A stretch of DNA of 47,786 bases from assembly GCA_944368775.1 (NCBI GenBank), contig CALVXB010000015.1, positions 1 through 47,786 of the forward strand. The letters run 5' to 3'. Every line of letters begins with the position of its first letter. Positions within the stretch are counted from its first letter, which is position 1. This stretch comes from an uncultured Clostridia bacterium. GTDB taxonomy: Bacteria; Bacillota; Clostridia; Christensenellales; Borkfalkiaceae. Position numbers and translations under genes: made by a program. The notes beneath the pieces were generated by a model, which worked only from the letters and a program-made list of their open reading frames with translations, searched no databases and was not told where the DNA came from. Shown in pieces: positions 15,090-24,793 of this stretch.

Positions 15090-16733
15090 ATGCCTAAAAC
15101 CATCGGCGGCACCGAATTCCGTAAGATGATCGTATCGGGTGCCAAAGTGCTGGAAAACAATCGCGCGAAGGTCGACTCGCTCAACGTGTTCCCCGTGCCG
15201 GACGGCGACACGGGCACGAATATGTCGCTGACCATCCAATCGGCGGTCAAAGAGCTGTCTTTGTGCGCGTCCAACCGCCTGGGCGAGCTGTGCGACGCCG
15301 TCTCGAAGGGCGCGCTCAAGGGCGCGCGCGGCAATTCGGGCGTCATCCTCTCGCAGCTCTTCCGCGGCATCTGCGCGGGCATCAAAAACACAGACCCGAT
15401 CACCATCAAGGCCTTCGCCAAGGCGATGGAAAACGGCACCAAGGTCGCCTATTCCGCCGTCTCCAAGCCCAAAGAGGGCACCATGCTCACCGTCGCGCGC
15501 ATGATGAGCGAGTTCGCAAAGCAGGCCGCGCCCAAGTATCGCGACTTTGCCGACTTCCTCGCCGCCGTCATCCAAAAGGGGGAGGAGGCGCTGCAAAAGA
15601 CGCCCGAAATGCTCCCCGTCCTCAAAAAGGCGGGCGTGGTCGACTCGGGCGGCATGGGTCTTTTGTGCATCTACCGCGGCTTCCTCGCCGTGCTCAACGG
15701 CGAAGAGGTGGCAGAAGAATATACCCTGCCCGAGGCGCAGAAGTCTGAAGAGGACGTATTCGGCGACAATTCCGACGTCATCAACCTCGACCTGGGCGAG
15801 ATTGAATTTGCCTACTGCACCGAGTTTTTCATCATCAACCTCAAAAAGTCGACGACGCTCGCCGACATCGACCGTTTGAAGGAGAAGCTGCTCGCCATCG
15901 GCGACTGCGTCATCTGCATCGGCGACCTCGAGCTGGTCAAAGTGCACGTGCACACCAACACCCCCGGCCTCGCGCTGCAATATGCCGTCGAGCTGGGCGA
16001 GTTGGACCGCGTCAAGATCGAAAATATGCTCGAGCAGAACCGCGCCCTGCGCGCCAAGCGCGAGGCGGAAAAGAAGGAGATGGGCATGCTCGCCATCTGT
16101 GCGGGGCAGGGCCTGGCGGATATCTTCAAAGATCTGCTCGTCGACCGCGTCATCGAGGGCGGCCAGACGATGAACCCGAGCGCCAGCGACATCGCCGAGG
16201 CGGTGCAAAAGATCAACGCCGAACACGTATTCGTATTCCCCAACAACAAAAACATCATCCTGGCGGCGGAGCAGGCCAAGGCGCTGGTCGAAAACCGCAC
16301 CATCCACGTCATCCCCACCAAAAACGTGCCGCAGGGCTTTGCGGCGGCGCTCGCCTTCAACCCCGAAACGAGCGCGGAGGAGAACAAGACGGACATGATC
16401 CACGCCATCGACAACGTGCGCGCGGGGCAGGTGACCTACGCGGTGCGCTCGACGGACGTCAACGGCTTCCGCCTCAAAGAGGGGGACATCATCGGTCTGG
16501 ACGACAAAAAGATCCTCGCCAAGGGCGACGACGTCGAAAGCACGCTGCTCTCCCTCGTCGCGCGGCTCAAAGACGGCGCGCACGAGATCATCACACTCTA
16601 TTACGGGCAAGACGTCAGCGAGGAGGACGCCGAGGCGCTCGCCGGCAAGCTCGCCGAGCAGTACCCCGACTGCGACGTCGACTTCCACTTCGGCGGCCAG
16701 CCCATCTATTACTATATCGTATCGCTCGAATGA
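15090..16733 (+). CDS. fakA: Fatty acid kinase catalytic subunit FakA (YloV, DhaL-like)
   Basis: A 547-residue protein. The N-terminal DhaL-type nucleotide-binding domain carries NVFPVPDGDTGTNM (32-45) and a 'GARGNSGVILSQ' block; the FakA middle and C-terminal domains follow, ending in a glycine-rich 'FHFGGQPIYYYI'. FakA phosphorylates fatty acids bound to a FakB (DegV) partner, feeding exogenous fatty acids into phospholipid synthesis. No fakB is in the window. ATG 15090 with AAGGAG upstream fits the family N-terminus better than longer frames. It is followed by a hairpin and recG. Confidence 0.92.
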   Translation: MPKTIGGTEFRKMIVSGAKVLENNRAKVDSLNVFPVPDGDTGTNMSLTIQSAVKELSLCASNRLGELCDAVSKGALKGARGNSGVILSQLFRGICAGIKNTDPITIKAFAKAMENGTKVAYSAVSKPKEGTMLTVARMMSEFAKQAAPKYRDFADFLAAVIQKGEEALQKTPEMLPVLKKAGVVDSGGMGLLCIYRGFLAVLNGEEVAEEYTLPEAQKSEEDVFGDNSDVINLDLGEIEFAYCTEFFIINLKKSTTLADIDRLKEKLLAIGDCVICIGDLELVKVHVHTNTPGLALQYAVELGELDRVKIENMLEQNRALRAKREAEKKEMGMLAICAGQGLADIFKDLLVDRVIEGGQTMNPSASDIAEAVQKINAEHVFVFPNNKNIILAAEQAKALVENRTIHVIPTKNVPQGFAAALAFNPETSAEENKTDMIHAIDNVRAGQVTYAVRSTDVNGFRLKEGDIIGLDDKKILAKGDDVESTLLSLVARLKDGAHEIITLYYGQDVSEEDAEALAGKLAEQYPDCDVDFHFGGQPIYYYIVSLE

Positions 16734-16737
16734 TCGC

Positions 16738-16768
16738 GCGGCGGGGCCATCCCGCCGCTTTCTGTTTT
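16738..16768 (+). terminator. Weak terminator between fakA and recG
   Basis: GCGGCGGG (16738-16745) pairs with CCCGCCGC (16751-16758), followed by TTTCTGTTTT. recG starts within 40 bases and no separate promoter is evident, so read-through is likely. Confidence 0.5.
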
Positions 16769-16796
16769 ATCGCCCGTGCGGGCGGGAGGGAAGAGC

Positions 16797-18809
16797 TTGC
16801 AACTCAAAGAACTGCGCGGCATCTCCGAAAAGCGTGAAAAGGACCTCAACAAACTGAATATCTTCACCGCGGAGGACCTCGTCCGCCACTTTCCGCGCGC
16901 CTACCTCGACCTGACGCAACAGGCAAAGCTGTCCGACTGTTACCACAACGACGTCGCGCTCATCGCCTGCCGCGTCATCTCGCCGCCGCAGGCGGTGTAC
17001 GCGGGGCGGCGGCCCTTCGTCAAGGTGTGGTGCGAGCAGGCGGGCGAGCGCTTTTCCGCCCTCTGGTTCAACGCGCCGTATGTAAAGAACAACCTGCACG
17101 CGGGCGAGGAGTACCTCTTTTACGGGCGGGTCAGCAACCGTTGGGGCACGGGCGCCCCGTCCATGATCAACCCCTCCTTCGAGCCGCGCGGCAAGAACGT
17201 GCGTTTGAAGGGCATCGTGCCCGTGTACGGGCTCAAGGGCACGCTCACCCAGCGCGCCGTGCGCGACGCCGTGCGCGACGCGCTGCCCGCCTGCGCGCCA
17301 TCTTCCGCCCTCCCGCCCTCCCTCGCCCGCAGGTACGGCCTCATGCCGCTGGGGGAGGCGTACCGCCGCATCCACGCGCCCGAAACGCAGGAGGATATCG
17401 CCGCCGCGTCCGAGCGCATCGCGCTCGAGGAGTACTTTCTGCTCATCACCGCCTTCCGCTGCAGCAAGGGGGGCAAGGAGGAGGCGCGCGCCTTCCGCTA
17501 TTCATGTACGAAGGAGGACATGGCAGCCTTCATCTCCCGCTTCCCCTTCCCCTTCACCGACGGGCAGAACAAGGCGGTCGCCGATATTTTGGCGGACTGC
17601 GCCGGGCCGCACCGCATGAACAGGCTGCTGCAGGGAGACGTCGGCTGCGGCAAGACGGCCGTCGCGCTGTGCGGCGTGTACATGGCCGCAAAGAGCGGCT
17701 ATCAGGCGGCGATGATCGCGCCCACCGAGGTGCTCGCCGCGCAGAACTTCGCCCTCGTCCGCCGGTATATGCCCGAAATGCGCGTCGCCTTCCTCGCAGG
17801 TTCCACCCCCGCCAAGGAAAAGCGCGAGATCAAGCGCGCGCTCGCCGCGGGGGAGATCGACGTCGCCGTCGGCACGCACGCCCTGCTGCAGGCGGACGTG
17901 CAGCCCAAGGCGCTCGCCTTCTGCGTCTGCGACGAGCAGCACCGCTTCGGCGTCGCCCAGCGCAGCGCGCTGGGCGAAAAGGGGTCGGGCGCGGATATGC
18001 TCGTCATGTCGGCGACGCCCATCCCGCGCACCCTCTCGCTCATCTTCTACGGCGACCTCGATATCTCCGAGATCCGCGACAAGCCCAAGGCGCGCGCGCC
18101 CGTCGTCACGGCGGTCATCCCCCGCCATAAATACGACGACATGCTCGAATACATCGCCGCCGAGGCAAAAAAGGGCAACCAGAGCTACTTCGTCTGCCCC
18201 AAGATCGAGGGGGACGAGGAGGGCTCGCTCATGAGCGTGACCGAGCTGTTCGATACCCTCAAAAACCGCCTGCCCGGCGTGCGCTTCGCCCTGCTGCACG
18301 GCAAAATGAAGGACAAGGAGAAGGCGGAGGTCATGGCGGCCTTCAAGGCAAAGCAGTACGACTGCCTCGTGTCGACCACCGTCATCGAGGTGGGCGTCGA
18401 CGTGCCCGACGCGACCATCATGGTCATCTACAACGCCGAGCGCTTCGGCCTCTCGCAGCTGCACCAGCTGCGCGGGCGGGTCGGGCGCGGGGACAAAAAG
18501 AGCTACTGCTTCCTGCTGCCCGGCGCCGATTCGCCCGAGGCGCGCGAGCGGCTCGCCGCCATCCGCGCGAGTTCGGACGGCTTCGCCATCGCCGAAAAGG
18601 ACCTCGAACTGCGGGGCGGCGGCGACTTTTTCGGCACTCGCCAGAGCGGGCACGTCATCTCCGACATCAAAAATCTGCACTATCCCGCCTCCGTCATCTT
18701 TGAAGCGAAAAAGCTCGCCGACGAGGCGCTGCTGTGCGCAGACGCGGGCGACTTGCGCGCCCGCGCCCTGCAAAAGTTCGAAAGCCTGCAAAACGTCGTC
18801 TTGAACTGA
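16797..18809 (+). CDS. recG: ATP-dependent DNA helicase RecG
   Basis: A 670-residue helicase that remodels stalled replication forks and branched DNA. The N-terminal wedge domain starts 'LKELRGISEKREKDL', followed by Walker A GDVGCGKTA (~280), the DEQH box in CDEQHRFG (~379), motif III SATPIPRT and motif VI QLRGRVGRG. Length is typical. TTG at 16797 with GGGAGG seven bases upstream is the best start; GTG at 16776 has no ribosome-binding site. The position after yloU-fakA matches many Bacillota. Confidence 0.95.
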   Translation: MQLKELRGISEKREKDLNKLNIFTAEDLVRHFPRAYLDLTQQAKLSDCYHNDVALIACRVISPPQAVYAGRRPFVKVWCEQAGERFSALWFNAPYVKNNLHAGEEYLFYGRVSNRWGTGAPSMINPSFEPRGKNVRLKGIVPVYGLKGTLTQRAVRDAVRDALPACAPSSALPPSLARRYGLMPLGEAYRRIHAPETQEDIAAASERIALEEYFLLITAFRCSKGGKEEARAFRYSCTKEDMAAFISRFPFPFTDGQNKAVADILADCAGPHRMNRLLQGDVGCGKTAVALCGVYMAAKSGYQAAMIAPTEVLAAQNFALVRRYMPEMRVAFLAGSTPAKEKREIKRALAAGEIDVAVGTHALLQADVQPKALAFCVCDEQHRFGVAQRSALGEKGSGADMLVMSATPIPRTLSLIFYGDLDISEIRDKPKARAPVVTAVIPRHKYDDMLEYIAAEAKKGNQSYFVCPKIEGDEEGSLMSVTELFDTLKNRLPGVRFALLHGKMKDKEKAEVMAAFKAKQYDCLVSTTVIEVGVDVPDATIMVIYNAERFGLSQLHQLRGRVGRGDKKSYCFLLPGADSPEARERLAAIRASSDGFAIAEKDLELRGGGDFFGTRQSGHVISDIKNLHYPASVIFEAKKLADEALLCADAGDLRARALQKFESLQNVVLN

Positions 18810-18825
18810 CTGCCCGCGGGCAGGG

Positions 18826-18885
18826 GCGGGCGGCGCGCCCAAATGCGGGCGGTGCGCCCAAATGCGGGCGGCGCGCCCGCCAAAT
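18826..18885. repeat. Three tandem 19-bp GC-rich units
   Basis: Units GCGGGCGGCGCGCCCAAAT (18826), a one-base variant (18845) and a slightly longer third copy (18864). Each contains the hairpin-forming GGGCG/CGCCC arms. They lie between recG and the his promoter and could act as a weak terminator or insulator. Confidence 0.7.
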
Positions 18886-18947
18886 ATGCGTATTTTGTGC
18901 TAAATATGTGTGTCCGCCCGATTTTTGCGCTTTTTCCGCCGCAATTA

Positions 18948-18977
18948 TTGACAGCGAGCGTGAAAACATGGTACAAT
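18948..18977 (+). promoter_or_regulatory. Promoter of the histidine operon
   Basis: TTGACA at 18948-18953 and TACAAT at 18972-18977 with an 18-base spacer. The leader is about 105 bases. It is too short for a T-box, and I see no run of His codons of an attenuator peptide. Confidence 0.8.
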
Positions 18978-19089
18978 ATCTCTGTGCGGAAATGACAAAA
19001 CGCGCGCGCGGGCCGCACCCGCCCGCCCTCCCGCACCGCCCGCCGCGGCGCGCCGCCGCGGGGCGAACAGAAAAGATACGGAGAACGAC

Positions 19090-20700
19090 ATGGAACACTT
19101 CAAATTGCCCGCGGGCGTGCGCGACGTGCTGCCCGAAGAGAGCGCCGCGCTGGACGAGGCGGAGGCGCTGCTGCGCGACAAGTTCGCGCGCGCCGGCTTC
19201 CGCCCGGTGCGCACCGCGGGCCTCGAATATTACGATACCTTCACCCAGATCCGCAGCCCCGTCGCCCAGGCGGCGATGTTCAAGATGACGGATAAGGACG
19301 GCAACCTGATCGTACTGCGGCCGGACATGACCCTCGCCTGCGCGCGCATCGCCGCCACCAAGATGAGCGATCCCGCCGCGCGGCTGAGCTATGTGTCCAA
19401 TATCTACGACTTTTCGGGCGGCGGCAGTTCCGACCGCGAGGTCGCCCAGGCGGGCGTCGAGATCTTCGGCGAACAGGGCGCCGCGTCCGACGCCTACGCC
19501 GTCGCCTTCGCCGTCGAGTGCCTGCGCGCGCTCGGGTTGGAGGACTTCGTCGTCGACATCGGCCACGTCGGCTTTTACAAGGGCCTGCTCGAAGAGAGCG
19601 GGCTGAGCGGCGCCAAGGCGGAGGAGCTGCGCCGCTACATCAACGCCAAAGACGCCGTCAACACCGAGATCGCGCTGCGCGCGAGCGGCGCGCCCGCGCG
19701 CGTGCAGGCGGCCATCCTCGCCCTCCCTTCCCTCTTCGGCGGGGCGGAGGTGCTCGAGGCGGCGGAACAGCTCACCGACAACGCGCTCGCCCGCGCCTCC
19801 CTCGCCCACCTCAAGGCGGTGTACCGCTGCCTGTGCGAGGCGGGCGTCGAGCGCTACGTCTCCTTCGACCTCGGCACGGTCAAGAGCCTCGCCTACTACT
19901 CGGGCATGGTCTTTACCGGGCTCGCGGCGGGCGTGGGCGCGCCCGTGCTCTCGGGCGGGCGGTACGACGGCCTGTGCGCCCAATTCGGCCGCGACCTCTC
20001 CGCCGTCGGCTTCGCCATCGGCATGATGCGCGTTCTGCGCGCGCGCGGCGCAAAAAACAATGTGCGCGAGACGGGCGTCGTCAACGTCGCCCTCGCCAAG
20101 GGGCGGCTGGCCTCCGAGTGCGCCGATACCTTTATCCGCTGCGGCATCCGCGCCGAGGTGCTCAAAGAGGACACCCGCAAGCTCGTGCTCGAAACGCCGG
20201 ATAAAAAGTTCCGCTTCTTCTTCGTCAAGCCTTCCGACGTGCCCACCTACGTCGAGTACGGCGTGGCGGATATCGGCATCGTCGGCAAAGATACGCTGCT
20301 CGAGGCGGACGCCGATCTGTACGAGATGCTCGACCTCGGCTTTGAAAAGTGCCGCCTGTGCCTTGCGGGCTTCCCCGAAAAGAAGGAGGAACTGAACAAG
20401 CCGCACCTGCGCGTCGCCACCAAATATGTACACACCGCGAAAAAGCTGTTCGCCTCCCGCGGGGAGGACGCAGAGATCATCCCGCTGCACGGCTCCATCG
20501 AGCTCGCGCCGCTCACCGGCCTGTCCGACGTCATCTTCGACATCGTGCAGTCGGGCGGCACGCTGCGCGCCAACGGGCTGGTCGTGCTCGATGAGGTGTT
20601 CGACATCTCCGCGCGGCTGATCGCGAACAAAGTCAGCTTAAAGACCAAGGCGGCCATCCTGCCGCTCATCCGTGAGATCGGAAAAATCGTCGGAGAATGA
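19090..20700 (+). CDS. hisZG: Fused HisZ-HisG ATP phosphoribosyltransferase
   Basis: A 536-residue single frame joining two proteins that are usually separate. Residues ~1-320 are HisZ, a histidyl-tRNA-synthetase-like regulatory subunit ('LPAGVRDVLPEE', motif-2-like 'VLRPDMTLACARI', 'GGRYDGL'). Residues ~325-536 are the short-form HisG catalytic subunit ('VALAKGRL', 'ADIGIVGKD', 'SGGTLRANGL'). The enzyme condenses ATP and PRPP, the committed and feedback-controlled step of histidine synthesis; HisZ gives the short HisG its allosteric histidine response. No stop or frameshift is seen at the junction near 20062. It is the first gene of the operon and lies 4 bases before hisD. Confidence 0.92.
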   Translation: MEHFKLPAGVRDVLPEESAALDEAEALLRDKFARAGFRPVRTAGLEYYDTFTQIRSPVAQAAMFKMTDKDGNLIVLRPDMTLACARIAATKMSDPAARLSYVSNIYDFSGGGSSDREVAQAGVEIFGEQGAASDAYAVAFAVECLRALGLEDFVVDIGHVGFYKGLLEESGLSGAKAEELRRYINAKDAVNTEIALRASGAPARVQAAILALPSLFGGAEVLEAAEQLTDNALARASLAHLKAVYRCLCEAGVERYVSFDLGTVKSLAYYSGMVFTGLAAGVGAPVLSGGRYDGLCAQFGRDLSAVGFAIGMMRVLRARGAKNNVRETGVVNVALAKGRLASECADTFIRCGIRAEVLKEDTRKLVLETPDKKFRFFFVKPSDVPTYVEYGVADIGIVGKDTLLEADADLYEMLDLGFEKCRLCLAGFPEKKEELNKPHLRVATKYVHTAKKLFASRGEDAEIIPLHGSIELAPLTGLSDVIFDIVQSGGTLRANGLVVLDEVFDISARLIANKVSLKTKAAILPLIREIGKIVGE

Positions 20701-20704
20701 TCGT

Positions 20705-21985
20705 ATGAAATTGAAGTTATATGCAGACCGCGAAGCTGCCGCGGGCATCCTGCAGCGCCGCAAGGAGGACGACGCGGCCATCGCCGAAAGCGTCCGCTCC
20801 ATCCTGCAAGACGTGCGCGAAGACGGCGACCGCGCCCTCTTCGTCTACAGCGAGCGGTTTGACGGCAGCGTGCTCGACCACAGCACCATGTTCGTCACCC
20901 GCGACGAGATCGGCCAGGCGTACGCCGCGCTCGACCCCGCCCTGCTCGCCTCTATCAAAAAGGCGGCGGCCAACGTGCTCGCCTACCACGAGCGCGACCC
21001 CATGCGCGACGACGTGCGCACCGAGGACGGCCGCACGACCGGCTACGTCGTGCGCCCCGTCGAGCGGGCGGGCATCTACGTGCCCGGCGGCACCGCGCCG
21101 CTGTTCAGCTCGGTATTGATGGGCGTGCTGCCCGCCAAGGCTGCGGGCGTGCCGCACATCTGGGTGGCGACCCCCGCCAAAAACGGCAAGGTGCACCCCG
21201 CCGTCATCGCGGCGGCGGATATCTGCGGCGCCGAAAAGATCCTCAAAGTGGGGGGTGCGCAGGCCGTCGCCGCCTTTGCCTACGGCACCGAGAGCGTCCC
21301 TAAAATGGACGTCATCGCCGGCCCGGGCAACATCTTCGTCACCCTCGCCAAAAAGGAAGTGTACGGGCAGGTGGGCATCGATATGCTCGCCGGGCCTTCG
21401 GAGATCCTCATCATCGCAGACAACAAGCAGGACCCCGCCTTTGTGGCGGCAGACGTGCTGTCGCAGGCGGAGCACGACGTGCGCGCCCGCGCGCTGCTGC
21501 TCACCGACGACGCCGGCTTTGCCGTGCGCGTGCAGGCGGAGGTGGAGGCGCAGCTCGAAAAGCTGACCCGCCGCGACATCGCCGCGCAGTCTTTGCAGGC
21601 GGCGGGCGGCATCATCCTCGTGCGCAGCATGGAGGAGGCGTGCGACCTCGCCAACGAGATCGCGCCCGAACACCTCGAGATCGCGACGGAAAACTGCGAG
21701 CAGCTGCTGCCGCGCATCCGCAACGCGGGCGCGGTGTTCCTCGGCAGCTGGACGAGCGAGCCGATCGGCGACTACTTCGCCGGCCCCGACCACACGCTGC
21801 CCACCGGCGGCACGGCGCGCTACTTCCAGGTGCTCAACCAGAACACCTTCCTGCGCAAGATGAGCGTCATCCGCTATACCAAAGAGGCTGTGCGCGCGGA
21901 CGCGGCGGATATCATTCGCCTCGCCGAGGCGGAGGGGCTCACCGCCCACGCCAACGCGGTGCGCGTGCGCGCGGAGGAGAAATAG
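20705..21985 (+). CDS. hisD: Histidinol dehydrogenase
   Basis: A 426-residue enzyme that oxidises histidinol to histidine in two NAD-dependent steps. Family blocks are clear: 'AGIYVPGGTAPLFSSVLMG', 'IDMLAGPSEILIIAD', 'LSQAEHD' with the zinc-ligand region, and 'DHTLPTGGTARYF'. Length is normal. ATG 20705 is chosen over the longer in-frame start because it matches the family N-terminus and avoids overlap with hisZG. Confidence 0.96.
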   Translation: MKLKLYADREAAAGILQRRKEDDAAIAESVRSILQDVREDGDRALFVYSERFDGSVLDHSTMFVTRDEIGQAYAALDPALLASIKKAAANVLAYHERDPMRDDVRTEDGRTTGYVVRPVERAGIYVPGGTAPLFSSVLMGVLPAKAAGVPHIWVATPAKNGKVHPAVIAAADICGAEKILKVGGAQAVAAFAYGTESVPKMDVIAGPGNIFVTLAKKEVYGQVGIDMLAGPSEILIIADNKQDPAFVAADVLSQAEHDVRARALLLTDDAGFAVRVQAEVEAQLEKLTRRDIAAQSLQAAGGIILVRSMEEACDLANEIAPEHLEIATENCEQLLPRIRNAGAVFLGSWTSEPIGDYFAGPDHTLPTGGTARYFQVLNQNTFLRKMSVIRYTKEAVRADAADIIRLAEAEGLTAHANAVRVRAEEK

Positions 21986-21988
21986 ACC

Positions 21989-22564
21989 ATGCGCCAGGGC
22001 GTCATCTCCCGCGACACGCGGGAAACGAAAATTTACCTCAAATTAGAGCTGGACGGGGAGGGCCTTTGCGCCGTCGATACGGGCGTCGGCTTCCTCAACC
22101 ATATGCTCGAACTGTTCGCCGTACACGCGCGCGTCGACCTGACCGTGCGCTGCGAGGGGGACACCGACGTCGATTTCCACCACAGCGTCGAGGACGTGGG
22201 CATCTGCCTGGGGCAGGCCTTCCGCGCCGCGCTGGGGGATAAGCGGGGCATCGCCCGCTTTGCCGACCGCATCGTTCCCATGGACGACGTCGCCGCGCTC
22301 GTCGCGCTGGACATCGGCGGGCGGCCCTACCTCAATTTTGAAAAGAAGATGAACGGCAAGATGGGCGCCTTCGACGCGGAGCTCATCGAAGAATTTTTGC
22401 GCGCCTTCGCCTTCAACGCGGGCGTCAACCTCTACGTCGACCTGCTGCACGAGGGGAACCTGCACCACGAGGCGGAGGCCATCTTCAAGGCGCTCGCCAA
22501 ATGCGTGCAAGACGCCGTGCGCGTGACGGGCGACGCCGTCCCTTCCTCCAAAGGGGTGCTGTGA
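21989..22564 (+). CDS. hisB: Imidazoleglycerol-phosphate dehydratase
   Basis: A 191-residue enzyme of usual length. The metal-binding HHxxED pattern occurs in HHSVEDVG, its counterpart is HHEAEAIFKALA, and DTGVGFLNHMLELFAVH is the third family block. It dehydrates imidazoleglycerol phosphate to imidazole-acetol phosphate. It is the stand-alone form, not fused to a histidinol phosphatase. Its stop overlaps the hisH start (TGATG). Confidence 0.96.
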   Translation: MRQGVISRDTRETKIYLKLELDGEGLCAVDTGVGFLNHMLELFAVHARVDLTVRCEGDTDVDFHHSVEDVGICLGQAFRAALGDKRGIARFADRIVPMDDVAALVALDIGGRPYLNFEKKMNGKMGAFDAELIEEFLRAFAFNAGVNLYVDLLHEGNLHHEAEAIFKALAKCVQDAVRVTGDAVPSSKGVL

Positions 22565-23151
22565 TGGTCGGCATCGTCGACTACGGCGCGGGCAACCTGC
22601 GCTCGGTGCAGAAGGCGCTCGAGGCGATCGGCGAGCGCGCGCTCATCTCGGGCAGCGCGGAGCAGCTGGACGGCTGCGACCGCCTCATTTTGCCCGGCGT
22701 CGGCTCCTTCGGCGCGGGCATGGCAGAGCTGCGCGCGCGGGGGCTGGACGGCTACATCTTGCGTCGCGTCAAGGATACAAAGCTGCTCGGCATCTGCCTC
22801 GGCATGCAGTTTTTGCTGGAAAAGAGCTATGAAGACGGCGAATGGAGCGGCCTCGGCCTCGTGCCCGGCAGGGTGGTGCGCTTTGCCGAGGGCAAGATCC
22901 CGCAGATCGGCTGGAACCGCGTCTTCCGCCTGCGCACGCCGCTGTTTGCGGGCATCGCGGAGGATACCCGCTTCTACTTCGTTCACAGTTACCGCGCCGA
23001 CTGCGCGGAAGAGTACGCCGCCGCCATGACAGACTACTACGTCGATTATCCGTCCGCCGTATGGGCGGGCAACGCCTACGGCGTGCAGTTCCACCCCGAA
23101 AAGAGCGGGGCGGCGGGGCTGCGCCTGCTGCAAAACTTCTGCCGCCTGTAA
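22564..23151 (+). CDS. hisH: Imidazole glycerol phosphate synthase, glutaminase subunit
   Basis: A 195-residue class I glutamine amidotransferase. The nucleophile is C78 in LLGICLGMQFLLE, and the His-Glu pair is in QFHPEKSG. It supplies ammonia to HisF. The ATG overlaps the hisB stop, indicating translational coupling. A 107-base gap with no clear promoter separates it from hisA. Confidence 0.95.
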   Translation: MVGIVDYGAGNLRSVQKALEAIGERALISGSAEQLDGCDRLILPGVGSFGAGMAELRARGLDGYILRRVKDTKLLGICLGMQFLLEKSYEDGEWSGLGLVPGRVVRFAEGKIPQIGWNRVFRLRTPLFAGIAEDTRFYFVHSYRADCAEEYAAAMTDYYVDYPSAVWAGNAYGVQFHPEKSGAAGLRLLQNFCRL

Positions 23152-23258
23152 GGGGGCTCAATCCGTCTGTATCGTGCGCCGCGAGGGGGTCGGCGCGCGG
23201 TCAAAAAATATAGCCGCCGAGCGCGGCGTGCGGAAAAACCGCCAAAGGAGAAATATCT

Positions 23259-23978
23259 ATGATTCTGTTTCCTGCGATCGATATTCTGAACGGCAAGGCG
23301 GTCCGCCTGTACAGGGGGGATAAAAACGCGGTCACCGAATACGGCGACCCCATCGAATTTGCCGAAAAGTGGGTGGAAGCGGGCGCCGAATGGCTGCACG
23401 TCGTCGACCTCGCCGGTGCCTTTTCGGGCGAGAGCGGCATCGACGCCATCCTGACCGAGATCAAAAAGCGCTTCAACGTGCGCGTGCAGAGCGGCGGAGG
23501 CCTGCGCCGCATCGTCGACATCCGCCGCCGCCTCGACGCGGGCGCAGACCGCGTCGTGCTGGGCACGATGGCGGCGCTGCACCCCGACGACTTCGCTCTC
23601 GCCACCTTCCAATTCCCCGAAAAGATCGTCGCCGGCATCGACGCGAAGGACGGCCGCTTCGCCGTGCAGGGCTGGACGATGACCACCGACATCTCCGCCG
23701 TCGACTTCGGCAAAAAGTGCCGCCGCATGGGCATCCGCTGCGCCCTCTTCACCGACATCGAAAAAGACGGCGCGATGGACGGCGCCAACGTCGAGGCGAC
23801 GGTGCATATGCAGGAGGAGACGGGGCTGAATATCATCGCCAGCGGCGGTATCGCCTCGGAGGCGGACCTCTCCGCCCTGCAAGCTCGCGGCGTGTACGGC
23901 GCGGTGCTGGGCAAGTCCATCTACGAGGGCGCGATCGACCTCAAACAGGCGATCGCAGACTACGGCGACAAGGCATAA
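23259..23978 (+). CDS. hisA: Phosphoribosylformimino-ribotide isomerase HisA
   Basis: A 239-residue (beta/alpha)8 barrel with D8 in ILFPAIDILNGK as one catalytic acid and the second Asp in LFTDIEKDGAMDG. It isomerises ProFAR to PRFAR. The N- and C-terminal halves show the usual phosphate-binding motifs ('SGGGLRR', 'ASGGIAS'). AAAGGAG precedes the start. Confidence 0.96.
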   Translation: MILFPAIDILNGKAVRLYRGDKNAVTEYGDPIEFAEKWVEAGAEWLHVVDLAGAFSGESGIDAILTEIKKRFNVRVQSGGGLRRIVDIRRRLDAGADRVVLGTMAALHPDDFALATFQFPEKIVAGIDAKDGRFAVQGWTMTTDISAVDFGKKCRRMGIRCALFTDIEKDGAMDGANVEATVHMQEETGLNIIASGGIASEADLSALQARGVYGAVLGKSIYEGAIDLKQAIADYGDKA

Positions 23979-24029
23979 CACAGCAGACGAGTGCGCCGCG
24001 CGGCAGCGCGGCGCAATAAGGAGGAGCAA

Positions 24030-24791
24030 GTGCTCGCAAAGCGCATCATTCCCTGCCTGGATATCGACCGCGGCAGGGTCGTCAAGGGCGTCAACTTCGT
24101 CAACCTCATCGACGCCGGCGACCCCGTCGAGATCGCCAAGGCGTACGACAAGATCGGCGCGGACGAGATCGTCTTTTTGGACATCACCGCGTCCAGCGAC
24201 GGGCGGGAGACCGCCGTCGATATCCTCAGCCGCGCCAGCGAGCAGGTATTCATCCCGCTCACCGTCGGCGGCGGCATCCGCTCGTGCGACGATTTCCGCC
24301 GCCTGCTCGCCGCGGGCGCGGACAAGATCGCCGTCAACTCGGCGGCCATCCGCGACCCCTCCCTCATCGGCGAGGCGGCGCGCCGCTTCGGCTCGCAGTG
24401 CGTGGTGCTGGCGGTAGACGCCAAGCGCAACGGCAGCGGCGGCTGGGACGTGTACCTCAACGGCGGGCGGGTCAACACCGGGCTTGACGCGATCGAGTGG
24501 ATCCGCCGCGCCGTAGGCCTGGGCGCGGGCGAGGTGCTGCTCACCAGCATGGACCGCGACGGCACCAAGGCGGGCTACGACATCGAGCTCACCCGCCGTG
24601 CGGCGGACGCCGTCAACGTGCCCGTCATCGCCTCGGGCGGGGCGGGCTGCATGCAAGACTTCGCCGACGTGCTCACCGCGGGCGGCGCAGACGCCGCGCT
24701 CGCGGCCTCCCTCTTCCATTTCGGCGAGATCGAGATGAAGGACCTGAAAGACTATCTTGCGGGGCAAGGCATCCCCGTGCGGAGGATCTGA
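24030..24791 (+). CDS. hisF: Imidazole glycerol phosphate synthase, cyclase subunit
   Basis: A 253-residue barrel, partner of HisH. D11 in IIPCLDID and the Asp in [15 protein letters not shown] are the catalytic pair; 'VGGGIRS' and 'ASGGAG' are phosphate-binding. GTG 24030 is chosen because AGGAGG lies seven bases upstream and the conserved [10 protein letters not shown] follows at once. Confidence 0.95.
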   Translation: MLAKRIIPCLDIDRGRVVKGVNFVNLIDAGDPVEIAKAYDKIGADEIVFLDITASSDGRETAVDILSRASEQVFIPLTVGGGIRSCDDFRRLLAAGADKIAVNSAAIRDPSLIGEAARRFGSQCVVLAVDAKRNGSGGWDVYLNGGRVNTGLDAIEWIRRAVGLGAGEVLLTSMDRDGTKAGYDIELTRRAADAVNVPVIASGGAGCMQDFADVLTAGGADAALAASLFHFGEIEMKDLKDYLAGQGIPVRRI

Positions 24792-24793
24792 CC

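Noticed and set aside
18978..19089. T-box or attenuator leader ahead of the histidine genes
   Set aside because: The leader is only ~105 bases, with no T-box motif, no antiterminator pair and no run of His codons.
19090..20060. First half of hisZG as a histidyl-tRNA synthetase
   Set aside because: It lacks the anticodon-binding domain and is fused to HisG within a his operon, so HisZ is the correct reading.
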